A stretch of 64,000 bases of DNA, taken from Flavobacteriales bacterium UBA6051 (GTDB lineage Bacteria; Bacteroidota; Bacteroidia; Flavobacteriales_D; Crocinitomicaceae). The position numbers were made by a program, and so were the translations under genes. Each line of letters starts with the position of its first letter. The stretch's first letter is position 1. The notes under the pieces were generated by a model that was not told the DNA's origin, ran no database searches, and worked only from the letters and a program-made list of their open reading frames with translations. Shown one piece after another: positions 35,572-45,384 of the stretch. The stretch covers positions 13,024 through 77,023 of the forward strand of contig DIYP01000012.1 of the NCBI GenBank assembly GCA_002427735.1, in the 5' to 3' direction.

Positions 35572-38500
35572 TTGGGAGGTAGATATAATGATTCATATAG
35601 GATACGAACAGGCTAGACGATCCTGGTGTAATTGTATCTGACACTGACGCGATAAGGTCACTGGAGTTTGATTTATACACGCAGAACTCAACAGAATTCA
35701 CGGATGCAATACCCGGAATTGTTTGAATGAACATTGCGACTTGAGAATCTGTGATTTCTTCATCGATGTCGACTTGTTCAGTCGGACTAACGATCCAGGG
35801 TGAGAGGTAGAGATTTAACTGCTGAATCACATCGCTCTTTACGCCATCAAATTCATATCCGCTATCAATGGTTATTTCTGCCATCACACGCACCCTTTCA
35901 AGGTCAAAATTGCTCACCTTGATGTTCGCAAAAGAAGAAGATCGCGAGATCAGATATTCTTGTACTTGACTCTCAGTGCATTCACTAACCAGAGGTATGA
36001 AGGCATTGGTTTGAAGTGGGCTGTCAAATTCCCGAACAAGGTAAACGTATGTCGTTGTATCACCACGTTCAACGTATGTTTTCGAATAGTAAATAGAATC
36101 AAAATTTTCCTTGATTATCCTGAAATAATCCTCTGATGTACTCACACGCCCCTTGGATTTTAACCGAGTGCTTACCCGCTCATTCATTTGCATTCTTGTT
36201 TCTCGCATTTGGCCTCCAAACGACGCAAATGGTTGTGAAATGGTAGAAATCTCTGGCACTGCCGTGTCGGGCTGAGTAATGGTATTCTGGGGGATTTGCG
36301 GCGCCTCAGACCCCGAATAACTTGATATTCCCGTGCGAGTGGTGAGTAATGAATTCGGACTGAGGTAAGCGGTTTCAGCAAAAGAGGCTGGATCGCCGTA
36401 TGCATTAATGGAGATCCACGAGTTTTCCCCAGGCATCGTGTAGTTGCCATAAGCAATGTCATTGGGGACATTAGAATTAATGATCCCAGAGCAAATAAAG
36501 TCTTCAGTTGTATCGGAAATGACCGTCAGACCTGCCCAACCAGTATTCGCCAGGTAGAAATAATCCACTGTATTTCCTTGCGATGAATCATTGACTTTTC
36601 TGGAAAGCTCAAAGAACAAATTCACTTCATTCGGAACGACTAAACCCTCAAGCTCAATGAAGAGAGAACCCGATGCCTTAAAAGCGGGATACATAGGAAC
36701 TCCGTAGATGATTTTTTGGTCATCAGCAATTGATGTAATGGACACGTCAAATTGTGTCTCTATGTTCTTAGTACTATCGTAAAGTAGATAGTTGGCAAAA
36801 GGAGAATACAAAAAGAACTGAATGGGTTTGTCCCGTTCAGGTCGTGTGAAATCGTACGTTTGCGTGGCGGTGTATTGCGCAGTAAGGCCTTCCGCTTTTA
36901 AGAGGTAAGGAAGGTTTACCGCCTGATCTAGTGCCGATGGAATTGGACATTTTTTAGCTATAAGCAGGGCCTTTTGCATCGCGTAGTAGGTCACTACATT
37001 GGGGTAAGTCGAAGTCCCGAACCCTTCTGGCGGATTGGATAGCGACAGGCGCATAAAGCCGTATTTACTGGTTTCGCTGTAGGTCAATGCATCTTCCTTT
37101 TGGATATATGGATCGCAATCGCCTGGATTAGCCCAAATAATAGAAGGGTCATCTGTAGGTGGGGTCACCGGGGGGTAAATGAAACTGCTTTCACTGTCCA
37201 GTGCGGTAAGATCAGTGCTTGCTTGATAGAACAAATAAGAAGAGCGATCCGCAAGCGTGTCATTGCCCAAGGGTAAACGATTGCTTTCATCACTGGTGCA
37301 AGAGAGGTCGAACGGATTCCAGGCACCGTTTTGAAGTAAATCAAACTGGACCTGAAAACATCCGTTATTGAAAGGGTCAGGTTGATTCTGTGGTGGCTTA
37401 TAATCACAAATTGGAAGTATAGCTGTGACTATTTTCTTCAAGCTTTTAGCGATGGTCTTGACCACGGTAAGAATACTATTGCCAACGGCTTTAACAGCAT
37501 TAAGCATGGTGTTAAAAAAACCTCCACTTTTCTTCTCTTCATTGCCTTTCGGAGGATCCTTCTGCAAATGAATAAAGTTGTTGTATTGCTGATAATAATC
37601 AAGGAAGTTACCTGGCAACGTTGACCAGTCAACTGCGATGGTCAGATCAGTCAGTGGTTTGCTGAAAATTTCTGTATTTCCAATGAAAAAATTACTGCTC
37701 AATTCTGCGGTTGACCCAAAAGGAAGAAATGCAGCTTTGGTGCTCAAAGCCCCCTGATCATTGGCAAGTTGAAACGTGTTCATTTCCCAAACTTTTGTCT
37801 CAATTGTCAGGGTTTTCATAGTTGGTGGATTCTCAACATCTGGAAATGAAGAGAACACGATTTTGAAAAGAGGCCAATCAGCTGTGTATCCATCTACCTC
37901 GTCGTCAAAGGGAACTATTGGGTCCTTGTCCGCTTTTATTTTGAACTTAAACTCGATGCTGCTTTCATCAATCTGTATAAGTTCCTTCGGTGTTATATTC
38001 AACCAATCGCTGGCTGTACTGAAATAATAAGTCGCGTTCGAAAAGTCATCTATGACTGCATTGTTCACGAATTCAATTGTGAGGTATACTTCTCTGGACC
38101 CTTCAGTGAGATAAAGAAGGGGAGATGCAAATGCGCAACCCATGGAAACCTGATTCTCAGTGTTTGGTACCGAACTTCCAAATGTATTCCAGGATTGGAC
38201 GGTGCCATCTTCCGAAAGACTCACAGTACTGGGGTCCGCAATACTTTGGAGGAACAGTGAACAAGCTGGTTCATCCGGGTAACGCATCAGTGTATATGCA
38301 GATGCAATGGAGCATGGGTTGAGACTTACATCTTCGGTAGATTCGAAGTAAATAGGTTCTTGATTTTCATCCGTCCCAGCATCAAAGAGTGTTCCCTGAG
38401 GAAGCGTAAATGCGGAGTCAGGTTTTGCCAGTACAGCGCTTAGAAATACGCTGTCAGCAACAGCACCTTGCTTTGCTTGCTTTAGAATATCATTGTAGTA

Positions 38501-39394
38501 GAAATGGAGATACCGTTTTGAAATGCCGTTCAGCTGATCCTGATAGGAGGAAAGCAAATTCACGAAAGTCCTTAGAAGCAAAGTGTCTGGGTACCCGTCT
38601 TTATCCGCACTCATGGTTTCAAAATCCGTTGAAGCCTGATCGATAGTTGTTTTGAAAAAAGTAAATAACTCGTCACCTTCTCGTTTCATCATTTCCAGTA
38701 GTTGCTCATTGGAAACATCCCCCATAGGGATATCCAGAACTTCCTGATAGGGAGACTTATCCTTGTTTTGCCACCATACCTTTTCGTGAAAGGCAAGCTG
38801 GTTCGTATTGGTTACGGTGATGCCATCATTTGGCAGCACAACTTTTGAGAGCTCCAGAAGGTAATCATTTGCGTTTTGACCTTTGAACCGCCCAAAGTGC
38901 ATCCCGAGAGAAGTATGCAGTGACAATAATGCCCAGAACGTTTCCGCAAAGTTGGTGTCGATCTGATGAAGCACATATGACCGAAGAGAGTACTCAGTGT
39001 CGTTGTTTGTCATGTACCACGACCATCGTTCGATGCGAATAAATACTTCAAAAAGTTGATCGAAGAACCGACTGAAGTGGGCCTTTACATGATCTTGACG
39101 TTCTGTGGAATTGACAATGGATTCCAACTCCTTATAACTGGAAAGATAGAGTTGATGTATGTCACTGAAAGGCGTGCTGGAAATAGAGGCAAGGAGAAAT
39201 ACCGGCCCTTTAAGTAAAAAAGGCGCCCATGTACCGTTGATGGTATTGGTGTTATCGTAAAAGTTAATGAGGCCGCTAAAATTGGTCAGGAAATTAAGCA
39301 TGTCTTTTTCCGTACGACCATCGATCATACGGTCTTCGGGAATCAAGTGCTGATTCACAGAAAGAAGTGCTTGATTTTGATTCAATCCTGTCAT
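35564..39394 (-). CDS. Baseplate wedge protein (Afp11-like, baseplate J/gp6 family)
   Basis: At 1276 residues it is one of the largest structural proteins here. The C-terminal third carries baseplate J/gp6-type features: TRLKSKGRVSTSEDYFRIIK, TYVYLVRE, and the SPTEQVDIDEEITDSQVAMF region. In Afp/PVC/AlgoCIS the equivalent proteins form the wedge ring that transmits the firing signal to the sheath. A Lys-rich hydrophobic insertion lies around 590-630 (AVKAVGNSILTVVKTIAKSL). The gene follows the gp25-like gene with no gap and overlaps the next wedge gene by eight bases. Confidence 0.87.
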   Translation of the reverse strand: MTGLNQNQALLSVNQHLIPEDRMIDGRTEKDMLNFLTNFSGLINFYDNTNTINGTWAPFLLKGPVFLLASISSTPFSDIHQLYLSSYKELESIVNSTERQDHVKAHFSRFFDQLFEVFIRIERWSWYMTNNDTEYSLRSYVLHQIDTNFAETFWALLSLHTSLGMHFGRFKGQNANDYLLELSKVVLPNDGITVTNTNQLAFHEKVWWQNKDKSPYQEVLDIPMGDVSNEQLLEMMKREGDELFTFFKTTIDQASTDFETMSADKDGYPDTLLLRTFVNLLSSYQDQLNGISKRYLHFYYNDILKQAKQGAVADSVFLSAVLAKPDSAFTLPQGTLFDAGTDENQEPIYFESTEDVSLNPCSIASAYTLMRYPDEPACSLFLQSIADPSTVSLSEDGTVQSWNTFGSSVPNTENQVSMGCAFASPLLYLTEGSREVYLTIEFVNNAVIDDFSNATYYFSTASDWLNITPKELIQIDESSIEFKFKIKADKDPIVPFDDEVDGYTADWPLFKIVFSSFPDVENPPTMKTLTIETKVWEMNTFQLANDQGALSTKAAFLPFGSTAELSSNFFIGNTEIFSKPLTDLTIAVDWSTLPGNFLDYYQQYNNFIHLQKDPPKGNEEKKSGGFFNTMLNAVKAVGNSILTVVKTIAKSLKKIVTAILPICDYKPPQNQPDPFNNGCFQVQFDLLQNGAWNPFDLSCTSDESNRLPLGNDTLADRSSYLFYQASTDLTALDSESSFIYPPVTPPTDDPSIIWANPGDCDPYIQKEDALTYSETSKYGFMRLSLSNPPEGFGTSTYPNVVTYYAMQKALLIAKKCPIPSALDQAVNLPYLLKAEGLTAQYTATQTYDFTRPERDKPIQFFLYSPFANYLLYDSTKNIETQFDVSITSIADDQKIIYGVPMYPAFKASGSLFIELEGLVVPNEVNLFFELSRKVNDSSQGNTVDYFYLANTGWAGLTVISDTTEDFICSGIINSNVPNDIAYGNYTMPGENSWISINAYGDPASFAETAYLSPNSLLTTRTGISSYSGSEAPQIPQNTITQPDTAVPEISTISQPFASFGGQMRETRMQMNERVSTRLKSKGRVSTSEDYFRIIKENFDSIYYSKTYVERGDTTTYVYLVREFDSPLQTNAFIPLVSECTESQVQEYLISRSSSFANIKVSNFDLERVRVMAEITIDSGYEFDGVKSDVIQQLNLYLSPWIVSPTEQVDIDEEITDSQVAMFIQTIPGIASVNSVEFCVYKSNSSDLIASVSDTITPGSSSLFVSYMNHYIYLPNE

Positions 39395-39847
39395 TTAGTA
39401 GCGTGTCAAATTGGTTCCTTCGTTGATGTGAAAAGGGAACACATAATTATGTCTCGTATTTGTTTGGTTATAGATGTAAACAATGGTGATCTCTACCACT
39501 CCGTTTGTGAGATCAGTGAATTCAACATCTACGTCTTGTACATTGATTCGTGGTTCGTTTTGCAGGAGGGATGACTTTACGGCATCTTTAATTTCCCCCT
39601 TCAAGGTTTCATCCATTTTTCGGAATTGGAACTGTTGAATGCCAGAACCAAATTGTGGCTCCAGACTGCGTTCACCTGTCCGTGTGAGTAAAATCAGATT
39701 AATCGAATCATTGATGTTATCCTCGTATTTGGTGGTAGACAGGGAATAGTCCCCGACAGAAAAACTAACGGGAAATGCCCAACCAGAACCCAAAAAAGCA
39801 TCTGCGTCTACATTCGTGTTTTCTTTTATGTTTTGATTATCATCCAC
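39395..39847 (-). CDS. Baseplate gp25-like protein (Afp9-like)
   Basis: A 150-residue protein of the GPW/gp25 family, which connects baseplate wedges to the first sheath ring. It shows LLTRTGERSLEPQFGSGIQ, the family's GER-x-x-x-P-x-FG signature, then VKSSLLQNEPRINVQDVDVE, the conserved helix-Glu-Pro-Arg-strand block. The start is GTG at 39847, and GTGGATGA overlaps the PAAR stop by eight bases. A separate ATG is not available at a suitable position. Confidence 0.92.
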   Translation of the reverse strand: MDDNQNIKENTNVDADAFLGSGWAFPVSFSVGDYSLSTTKYEDNINDSINLILLTRTGERSLEPQFGSGIQQFQFRKMDETLKGEIKDAVKSSLLQNEPRINVQDVDVEFTDLTNGVVEITIVYIYNQTNTRHNYVFPFHINEGTNLTRY

Positions 39848-40139
39848 CGATTTCTACGTTTAAAGCACCCAAAAGAATTGTTCCCCCGTGTGCGGTTGTG
39901 TCACCTACTCTTGCTGCTGGCATTCCTCCAATCATTACGGTTGCTGAACCTTTTACAATGGCGTCCGGCGGCCCCACGCATGTTAGCATATCGCCAACCC
40001 GGGCTGCAGGTAATTTCCCAATGAGTACGGTTGGCATTCCAGGCCCTGTAATAGGCCCTCCAACATGCGGAATTGGAATAATTGCGGGCGTTTGCATTGG
40101 GCATTCGTGAAAGTCTGTAAGTCTCGCTGCTGGCGGCAT
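39840..40139 (-). CDS. PAAR-repeat spike tip protein (Afp10-like)
   Basis: A 99-residue protein that sharpens the tip of the central spike. The sequence carries repeated PAAR-type elements: MPPAARLTD, KLPAARVGD and GMPAARVGD, each followed by Gly-rich turns, plus PCP-like His/Cys residues (HECP, CVGPPD, HGG) that commonly hold a metal. No C-terminal extension is fused, so cargo is not attached to the tip. It lies directly downstream of the VgrG-like spike gene. Confidence 0.94.
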   Translation of the reverse strand: MPPAARLTDFHECPMQTPAIIPIPHVGGPITGPGMPTVLIGKLPAARVGDMLTCVGPPDAIVKGSATVMIGGMPAARVGDTTAHGGTILLGALNVEIGG

Positions 40140-40153
40140 AAGCGTTCGTTTAA

Positions 40154-41950
40154 TTAGTTTATCATTATCATTGCGGCTTGCATGGTCAGCTCTGTTCCTG
40201 CATTTAGCTTTGCAGTTAAACTTCCTTCTGCGGAATATTCCATGTCTGCCGTTTCTTTTATATTCATTCCTTTTGTAGATACATCTCCACTGGAGGCCTC
40301 TACAGTGATCCCCATATTTCCTGAGATACTGACCTTTTGATTAGCTTCAATTGAAATGTCCTTTGAGCTTTTGATTGCGATTCCCGAGCTGGACATTATG
40401 ATGCTATTTCCATTGCTGTCTTGCAGAGTAATTTTTTCGTCTTTATCGCTCAGAATAAGCGTTTGTTTTTTGGGAGTCACAGCAGTTAGGACAACATTTT
40501 CATCATCAAACTCCAGTTGAATTTTGGACTTAGATACAATCGCCTTTTTCGAATTTTTTTCATTCGGATCCAGACCGTCAAATGGTTTTAGTTTGGTACT
40601 GCTATACATGCTTCCCAGAATGATTGGGAAACGGGGATCTTCATTTAAGAAGCCCAATACAACCTCATCTCCGACTTCAGGGAGGAAAAACACACCTGCT
40701 CCATTGGTGGAGTAGAAATTTGACAATCTCGCCCAGATGCCCTCGCCGTTCTGATCGAATAGTGGAACGGTCACTAGAATTCTGTATTGTGAATCAGGGT
40801 CTTCGTATATTTTTTTTACGGTTCCATTGAATAAACCTCTTGCTCCGGGCAGAAGCCCAGCAGCTGGTGGGGCCATTACGTCAGGTTCTTCGGTGAACCA
40901 CTGAGGGGATAACCCTAAGGCCACCTCTGTAATCCAGTTTCCCTCAGATAGATCATGACGCACGCCAGAAACAAGATAGTCACCGTTAAAACGATCACCA
41001 AGACCTCCTAATGTGAGGTACTTCGCAGGGTCCACGAGGTCAGTTCCCTGAAATTTTGCTTCTCCTCGAATCTTTGCGTAGTCACTTTTGACCAATTGTG
41101 CGTTCGTCCAATTGGATAAATCGGTGGTCTGCAAAGGAGCGGTTGTTTGTAAATCAAATTCTGAAAGTCCGACAACTTCCGAGAGCTTTTTTGAGCTCAG
41201 GTTTCCAGGGCCGCTATAGCTATTGGATTGCTGTTTGGCTGATACTTCCTGTGTTGTGAAATCCCAGGTGCTGGCTTGTACATTACCTAGCTGAGAAACG
41301 GCGTCCAAATCGGCGTTAAATTCCAGAAGTTCATCGCCATAATTTACGGTGAGGACCGATGAGGTATCTGCATCGGGCTTAACGACCGAAACTTTGTTGT
41401 TCAGTGTGGTAACAATCAAACCATTGACTTCGGCTCTCGCCAGGATGAAGTCCCAGTCGGTTGAATAGTACTGCACCTGTTCTGGCCATGTTTCATCCGT
41501 AGCGCTCACTTCCGAGGAAAGCCCTGAGTAAGTGCCAATGATGGACTTGATGATGTCACTGTCTGTTTTATTTGCAAAGGTCAGACTTTTCCTACCAACA
41601 ATCATTTTGATGGCTTCGTCACGGCATTCAACTTCAAGTGCCGAACCAACAATTTCGTCAATCCGAATACTCTGCTTGGTAATAATGCCTTCAAAGACCG
41701 TTTTGTTTTGATTATCGTATCCAGCTTCAATGGTAATTTTACCCCCAGGAACAAAGGTTGAAGAAGAACTTGCTTCAAACTTTCCAGTATTGGGTTCTCC
41801 ATCAAGAATCGTAACAACAGCTCTCGATATTCGATTGATGCTCTTTTCAATATGTACTTTCAAAATGGGGTAATCGTCAGGTACAGGTGACCCTTCAACA
41901 CTCACAGAGAATGTTGCAATACCTCCACTTTTTATTGTTGTTTCTGACAT
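40154..41950 (-). CDS. VgrG-like central spike protein (Afp8-like)
   Basis: 598 residues. The N-terminal 370 residues correspond to the gp27-like hub (SRAVVTILDGEPNTGKFEAS, GGKITIEAGYDNQNKTVFEG). An OB-fold gp5-like part follows (YRILVTVPLFDQNGEGIWARL, GVFFLPEVGDEVVLGFLN), then a short beta-helix (ITLQDSNGNSIIMSSSGIAI through ISIEANQKVSISGNMGITVE). This is the usual Afp8/PVC8 layout. The ATG overlaps the stop of the LysM-protein gene by one base. No lysozyme domain or C-terminal effector extension is present. Confidence 0.93.
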   Translation of the reverse strand: MSETTIKSGGIATFSVSVEGSPVPDDYPILKVHIEKSINRISRAVVTILDGEPNTGKFEASSSSTFVPGGKITIEAGYDNQNKTVFEGIITKQSIRIDEIVGSALEVECRDEAIKMIVGRKSLTFANKTDSDIIKSIIGTYSGLSSEVSATDETWPEQVQYYSTDWDFILARAEVNGLIVTTLNNKVSVVKPDADTSSVLTVNYGDELLEFNADLDAVSQLGNVQASTWDFTTQEVSAKQQSNSYSGPGNLSSKKLSEVVGLSEFDLQTTAPLQTTDLSNWTNAQLVKSDYAKIRGEAKFQGTDLVDPAKYLTLGGLGDRFNGDYLVSGVRHDLSEGNWITEVALGLSPQWFTEEPDVMAPPAAGLLPGARGLFNGTVKKIYEDPDSQYRILVTVPLFDQNGEGIWARLSNFYSTNGAGVFFLPEVGDEVVLGFLNEDPRFPIILGSMYSSTKLKPFDGLDPNEKNSKKAIVSKSKIQLEFDDENVVLTAVTPKKQTLILSDKDEKITLQDSNGNSIIMSSSGIAIKSSKDISIEANQKVSISGNMGITVEASSGDVSTKGMNIKETADMEYSAEGSLTAKLNAGTELTMQAAMIMIN

Positions 41951-42627
41951 TAGCTAGATTGTTTGATTGGTGGAAAAACTAGAGAACTCACTCCCTTGAG
42001 ATTCCTGAATTTATTGAGGTTATTGAACTTGGCCACAGCTGCGTAGTAAGATTTATCATTCCATACTTTTTCGCAAAGTTGAGGCAGGTTGTCACCGTCC
42101 TTGATATCTACTACGTGCGTAATATCAGGGGAAGTTTTTTTGTCCAGCTTTTCAACAGTTGAGGGGGAAATATACTGGCTAAACGCAAGAGAAATTTTGG
42201 CGCGCAATGGACTTCCATCAGGCTTGAACAATGTGTAGGAAGTATCGAAAGAGGTAAGAACCCCTTTGAACGTAAAATTCTTTCCCCATTGTATGCTGAC
42301 AAAATTTGGACGGTGAATATCACCGTTATACGTAAACACGATTTTCTCTAAAGCGCTGATTTCAGCGGCCATGTCAGTGCGTTTAGCATCAACAACTCCC
42401 GAGCAATCAATAGTGATGTCAAAGTTGAGTTTATCACTTGGAGTACTCTTATACTTTTGAGATGATGAACTCGAGTCTGGAGCCTGTTGTTCGTTGTACT
42501 CGATACTGCGCTGCCATTTAATATTGTCTGGATTGATCATTACCGAATAGGGCTGACCTTCAAATGCATTTTGAAACTCCTCATCCGTGTACCCGGTTAT
42601 TTTCAATAATTCCAGACTTGCGCCCAT
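41950..42627 (-). CDS. LysM-containing collar/baseplate adaptor (Afp7-like)
   Basis: A 225-residue protein whose N-terminal domain (residues 1-160) resembles the CIS tube-end/gp53-like adaptor: PYSVMINPDNIKWQRSIEYN and FTFKGVLTSFDTSYTLFKPDG are typical. The C-terminal 50 residues are LysM-like (VVDIKDGDNLPQLCEKVWND, then FNNLNKFRNLKGVSSLVFPP). In Afp/PVC the protein joins the tube to the spike, and its LysM domain clamps the baseplate rather than binding peptidoglycan. Its place between DUF5908 and spike genes is standard. Confidence 0.9.
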   Translation of the reverse strand: MGASLELLKITGYTDEEFQNAFEGQPYSVMINPDNIKWQRSIEYNEQQAPDSSSSSQKYKSTPSDKLNFDITIDCSGVVDAKRTDMAAEISALEKIVFTYNGDIHRPNFVSIQWGKNFTFKGVLTSFDTSYTLFKPDGSPLRAKISLAFSQYISPSTVEKLDKKTSPDITHVVDIKDGDNLPQLCEKVWNDKSYYAAVAKFNNLNKFRNLKGVSSLVFPPIKQSS

Positions 42628-42639
42628 CGATGCTCATTT

Positions 42640-42810
42640 TTAACGTTTATAATTGCTCTTTTTCTCTCTCTCCAGAAGCATTCGCTTACACTCCTCGAGT
42701 ACTTGTTTTTTTAAGTGCTTGAGATCTGCACTATTGGATACGATTGAATTACCTGAGCTGCCTGTTGACACCTCGGTTTTTACAATCAATTCTCTGATTT
42801 CAACTGCCAT
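42640..42810 (-). CDS. DUF5908 small eCIS protein (56 aa)
   Basis: The product begins MAVEIRELIVKTEVS, which is the family's MPIEIRELxIKxxV opening, and ends in a charged helix (LKHLKKQVLEECKRMLLERE). Members occur in eCIS loci between the tube and LysM genes, as here. The start at 42810 was chosen over an upstream in-frame start at 42960, which would lie inside the tube gene. The function is unknown. The size and helix suggest an assembly or tube-end role. Confidence 0.85.
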   Translation of the reverse strand: MAVEIRELIVKTEVSTGSSGNSIVSNSADLKHLKKQVLEECKRMLLEREKKSNYKR

Positions 42811-42812
42811 GA

Positions 42813-43277
42813 TTACGCAAAAAGTCCTGAGAATGATGTGCTCTTGGAAATGTCGAAATAGTTGTATGCCAACTCTATTGATTCGATAACCAATGCATTC
42901 TCCTGCGATTTCAAATCTGAGATTGCATACTTTATCGGGTAGGCATTGTAGAAAGTCCACATTGAGCAGACATTTCCTTCGGCATCCAGCAAGCTCACCA
43001 TTACATCATGTGTTTCAATGCTATTGGCCAAACTTCCGTCAATCGTACTTTCACACCAATTGACCAAATTTGATCCATCCGTGACCAGCGCTCTTTTAAG
43101 AACTAGGTTTGGGCTGGTTGCTACGGTGGGGAGGCGATATTTAAATCGATTCTCCCCGCCACTAGTAACCTCTTCAATTCCCATTTCGCGGGAAATTCCG
43201 GACACTTCCTGAAAGGCTGCGTCCTCTCCTTTGAAGGAGAGCTCGAAGTAAAAGCCAACTGGATAATCAGCTGCCAT
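42813..43277 (-). CDS. Inner tube protein 2 (Afp5-like)
   Basis: A 154-residue tail tube protein of the gp19/Hcp-like family. It shows FYFELSFKGEDAAFQEVSGI, the standard F-x-V-x-hydrophobic...FxEVSGL block, NLVLKRALVTDGSNLVNWCE, and VCSMWTFYNAYPIKYAISDL followed by IESIELAYNYFD. In Afp the analogous protein forms the tube end next to the spike while Afp1 forms the shaft. The start overlaps the first tube gene by 11 bases, which implies coupled translation. Confidence 0.92.
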   Translation of the reverse strand: MAADYPVGFYFELSFKGEDAAFQEVSGISREMGIEEVTSGGENRFKYRLPTVATSPNLVLKRALVTDGSNLVNWCESTIDGSLANSIETHDVMVSLLDAEGNVCSMWTFYNAYPIKYAISDLKSQENALVIESIELAYNYFDISKSTSFSGLFA

Positions 43278-43734
43278 TTGTTATGATTAGCTGCTCATGA
43301 GCAATTTCCAGTGTGTCTACTGCTACTTCGTTCCCTTCTGATTTCAGATCGGTACTTGTAATTTTTGTAGGCCAGGCATTGTTTAATTGCCATTGCATAG
43401 TCACGTTACCCGATTCATCCAGAAGCTTGATTAAAACTGTTCTTCTGGCGATGGTATTCATTACGATTTGGTTATGCCAATCCCAAAAGGTATTGTCATT
43501 AACGAACACCCCTCGTTTCATGGTCACATTACCGTACTTTGCAATTCCCGGCATCTTCTCCACTGAGAATAATGGACTATTGCTCTTACGGTATTCGATT
43601 ATTTGATTTTCAACATCCATACCAGATACTTCCTGGAATGCTACTCCAGTAAGCTCCGTTCCAAGATCTACTTCGAATCGGAATTTTGGCATGGGCCACG
43701 TTGCGCCTTGCGCGCTTCCATCATCTGTTGCCAT
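43267..43734 (-). CDS. Inner tube protein 1 (Afp1-like)
   Basis: A 155-residue tail tube protein, likely the main shaft subunit. Landmarks are MPKFRFEVDLGTELTGVAFQ with EVSGMD, GNVTMKRGVFVNDNTFWDWH and VTMQWQLNNAWPTKITSTDL. Positioned directly after the sheath gene, it matches the typical sheath-tube-tube order. The final IAHEQLIITN is the family's terminal strand. It is paralogous to the next gene. Confidence 0.94.
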   Translation of the reverse strand: MATDDGSAQGATWPMPKFRFEVDLGTELTGVAFQEVSGMDVENQIIEYRKSNSPLFSVEKMPGIAKYGNVTMKRGVFVNDNTFWDWHNQIVMNTIARRTVLIKLLDESGNVTMQWQLNNAWPTKITSTDLKSEGNEVAVDTLEIAHEQLIITNGS

Positions 43735-43778
43735 AATAATTTATGTTTTTAATGTTTATGAATTAGTGTTAATACTGA

Positions 43779-45353
43779 TTAGCTCGATGTAGCTTGTTGT
43801 TGTTCAAAGGAAAGGATCAGGAATTCTGCTGGGTGCGTTACTGCAACTTTCACAGTAACTCTCAAATAACCATTCGTGATATCATCAGATGTCATCGTGG
43901 TACCTAATCCACAGTCTACTGAGAATGCATCATCTGCACTGGCTCCTTGTAAACCTCCTTCTTTCCAAATACTCGTAAGAAAACTACTGACCATCGCCTT
44001 AATTGCTTCCCAGGTATTCTTTGTGTTTGGCGCAAAAACATAGCTCTGTGCAGCCAACTTACACGATTGTTCCAGGAAGATCATTGTTCGGCGAACCGAA
44101 ATGTACTTCCAATCTCCGCTATTTCCATCCAGTGTTCGGGCTCCCCATACGAGAATTCCTATTCCATTAAATGAACGTATAGCATTGATCGATTTACCAG
44201 ATACTGCGTCCATATTTAAATCACCTTGCTGCGATTCCGACAAGTTGATTGGAAGTGAAGAGACGTCCACAACTGAAGTGTTAGCTGGAGCCAACCATGG
44301 ACCTCCTTCATTATCTGTTTTAGTAATTACCCCGGCCATTGCTCCACTTGGTGGAAGCAGATTAGCATCGGTCAAAACATGCTTAAGGATTAAGCTATAT
44401 GTTGGACTTGCCGCAATCAGTGAATTATTGTTTTGTGAAACAGTCAATCCATTACCGGCTTGAATGTTTGAAATGATTGTTGCTGCTGTTTCATTTGGAT
44501 CGGAAGGAGGGTTCAATAACGGTTCCAATTGAGATAAATCTCCACCAAAAAGGTTGGTATAATCGATATCTGTTGATTGCATTACTGAGGTTCCAACAAA
44601 CGGATAGTAAGCCACACCATAATCCAGTCCATTCGTTCCTGTATTTTCTCTGAATGTTGTTATATCATCCATATAAAGAATAGGATCAGGATCATTACCT
44701 CCAATGATGTCAAAAATAGAAATAGCGGTTTGCATGTCTTCATTCTGGAGAAGCATTTCCTGCATCAACGCACCGTTATTTGCAACATCCAAAAGCGTAG
44801 CATCCGGACACACGTACATTGTTGGCTCCTGCTCGTTTTGTAGAACTGCCAATCCAGATTTTAGGTCGTTCACCTGTACATTTGGGTTAATGATTTGATC
44901 TCCCGGATTAATTGGCGTCCCTGAAGAAGGACCGTAGGATCCTACTGATACAATGTAAGCATCACCTCCACCGTTGTCGTAGAACATGCGAATGCTATTG
45001 TACATATAATAAACCGTATTTGGGTCTGGAAGAATGGAATAATAATCAGTTCCGATCATCATATAATCACCTTGCGTAGGTTGACTTTTTTGCTGCACCA
45101 AGTAATATTCTGGGCTATATTGCTTTGCAGGATCCGCGGGTGCCGGAGGGTCTGGTAAGCAGTAAATCGACTGAAATTCAGCGAATGACGTGATTTTTTG
45201 AGCCACGCCGGTGTACGATTTCCCTTCGTACATTGCTTGAGGAGTATATCCAATAAATGCGGGAACTGCAGTAGCTACAGGAACGACTGAATTCGGGAAT
45301 GCATTGATCTCATCGATATATACTCCAGGAGCTTTGATGTTAGATTCATTCAT
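43779..45353 (-). CDS. Contractile sheath protein (Afp2-4-like)
   Basis: A 524-residue phage-tail-sheath family protein. The N-terminus (KAPGVYIDEINAFPNSVVPV, then TAVPAFIGYTPQA) is the sheath signature. The C-terminal half has FNGIGILVWGARTLDGNSGDW, YISVRRTMIFLEQSCKLAAQ and AEFLILSFEQQQ, the conserved sheath core and interlocking arms. Only one sheath gene is present, unlike the three of Afp and as in simpler eCIS clusters. This is the highest-demand gene of the operon and sits after two smaller upstream genes. Confidence 0.96.
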   Translation of the reverse strand: MNESNIKAPGVYIDEINAFPNSVVPVATAVPAFIGYTPQAMYEGKSYTGVAQKITSFAEFQSIYCLPDPPAPADPAKQYSPEYYLVQQKSQPTQGDYMMIGTDYYSILPDPNTVYYMYNSIRMFYDNGGGDAYIVSVGSYGPSSGTPINPGDQIINPNVQVNDLKSGLAVLQNEQEPTMYVCPDATLLDVANNGALMQEMLLQNEDMQTAISIFDIIGGNDPDPILYMDDITTFRENTGTNGLDYGVAYYPFVGTSVMQSTDIDYTNLFGGDLSQLEPLLNPPSDPNETAATIISNIQAGNGLTVSQNNNSLIAASPTYSLILKHVLTDANLLPPSGAMAGVITKTDNEGGPWLAPANTSVVDVSSLPINLSESQQGDLNMDAVSGKSINAIRSFNGIGILVWGARTLDGNSGDWKYISVRRTMIFLEQSCKLAAQSYVFAPNTKNTWEAIKAMVSSFLTSIWKEGGLQGASADDAFSVDCGLGTTMTSDDITNGYLRVTVKVAVTHPAEFLILSFEQQQATSS

Positions 45354-45384
45354 GGGTTTTCATTATTTGTTTATTATTTATTGA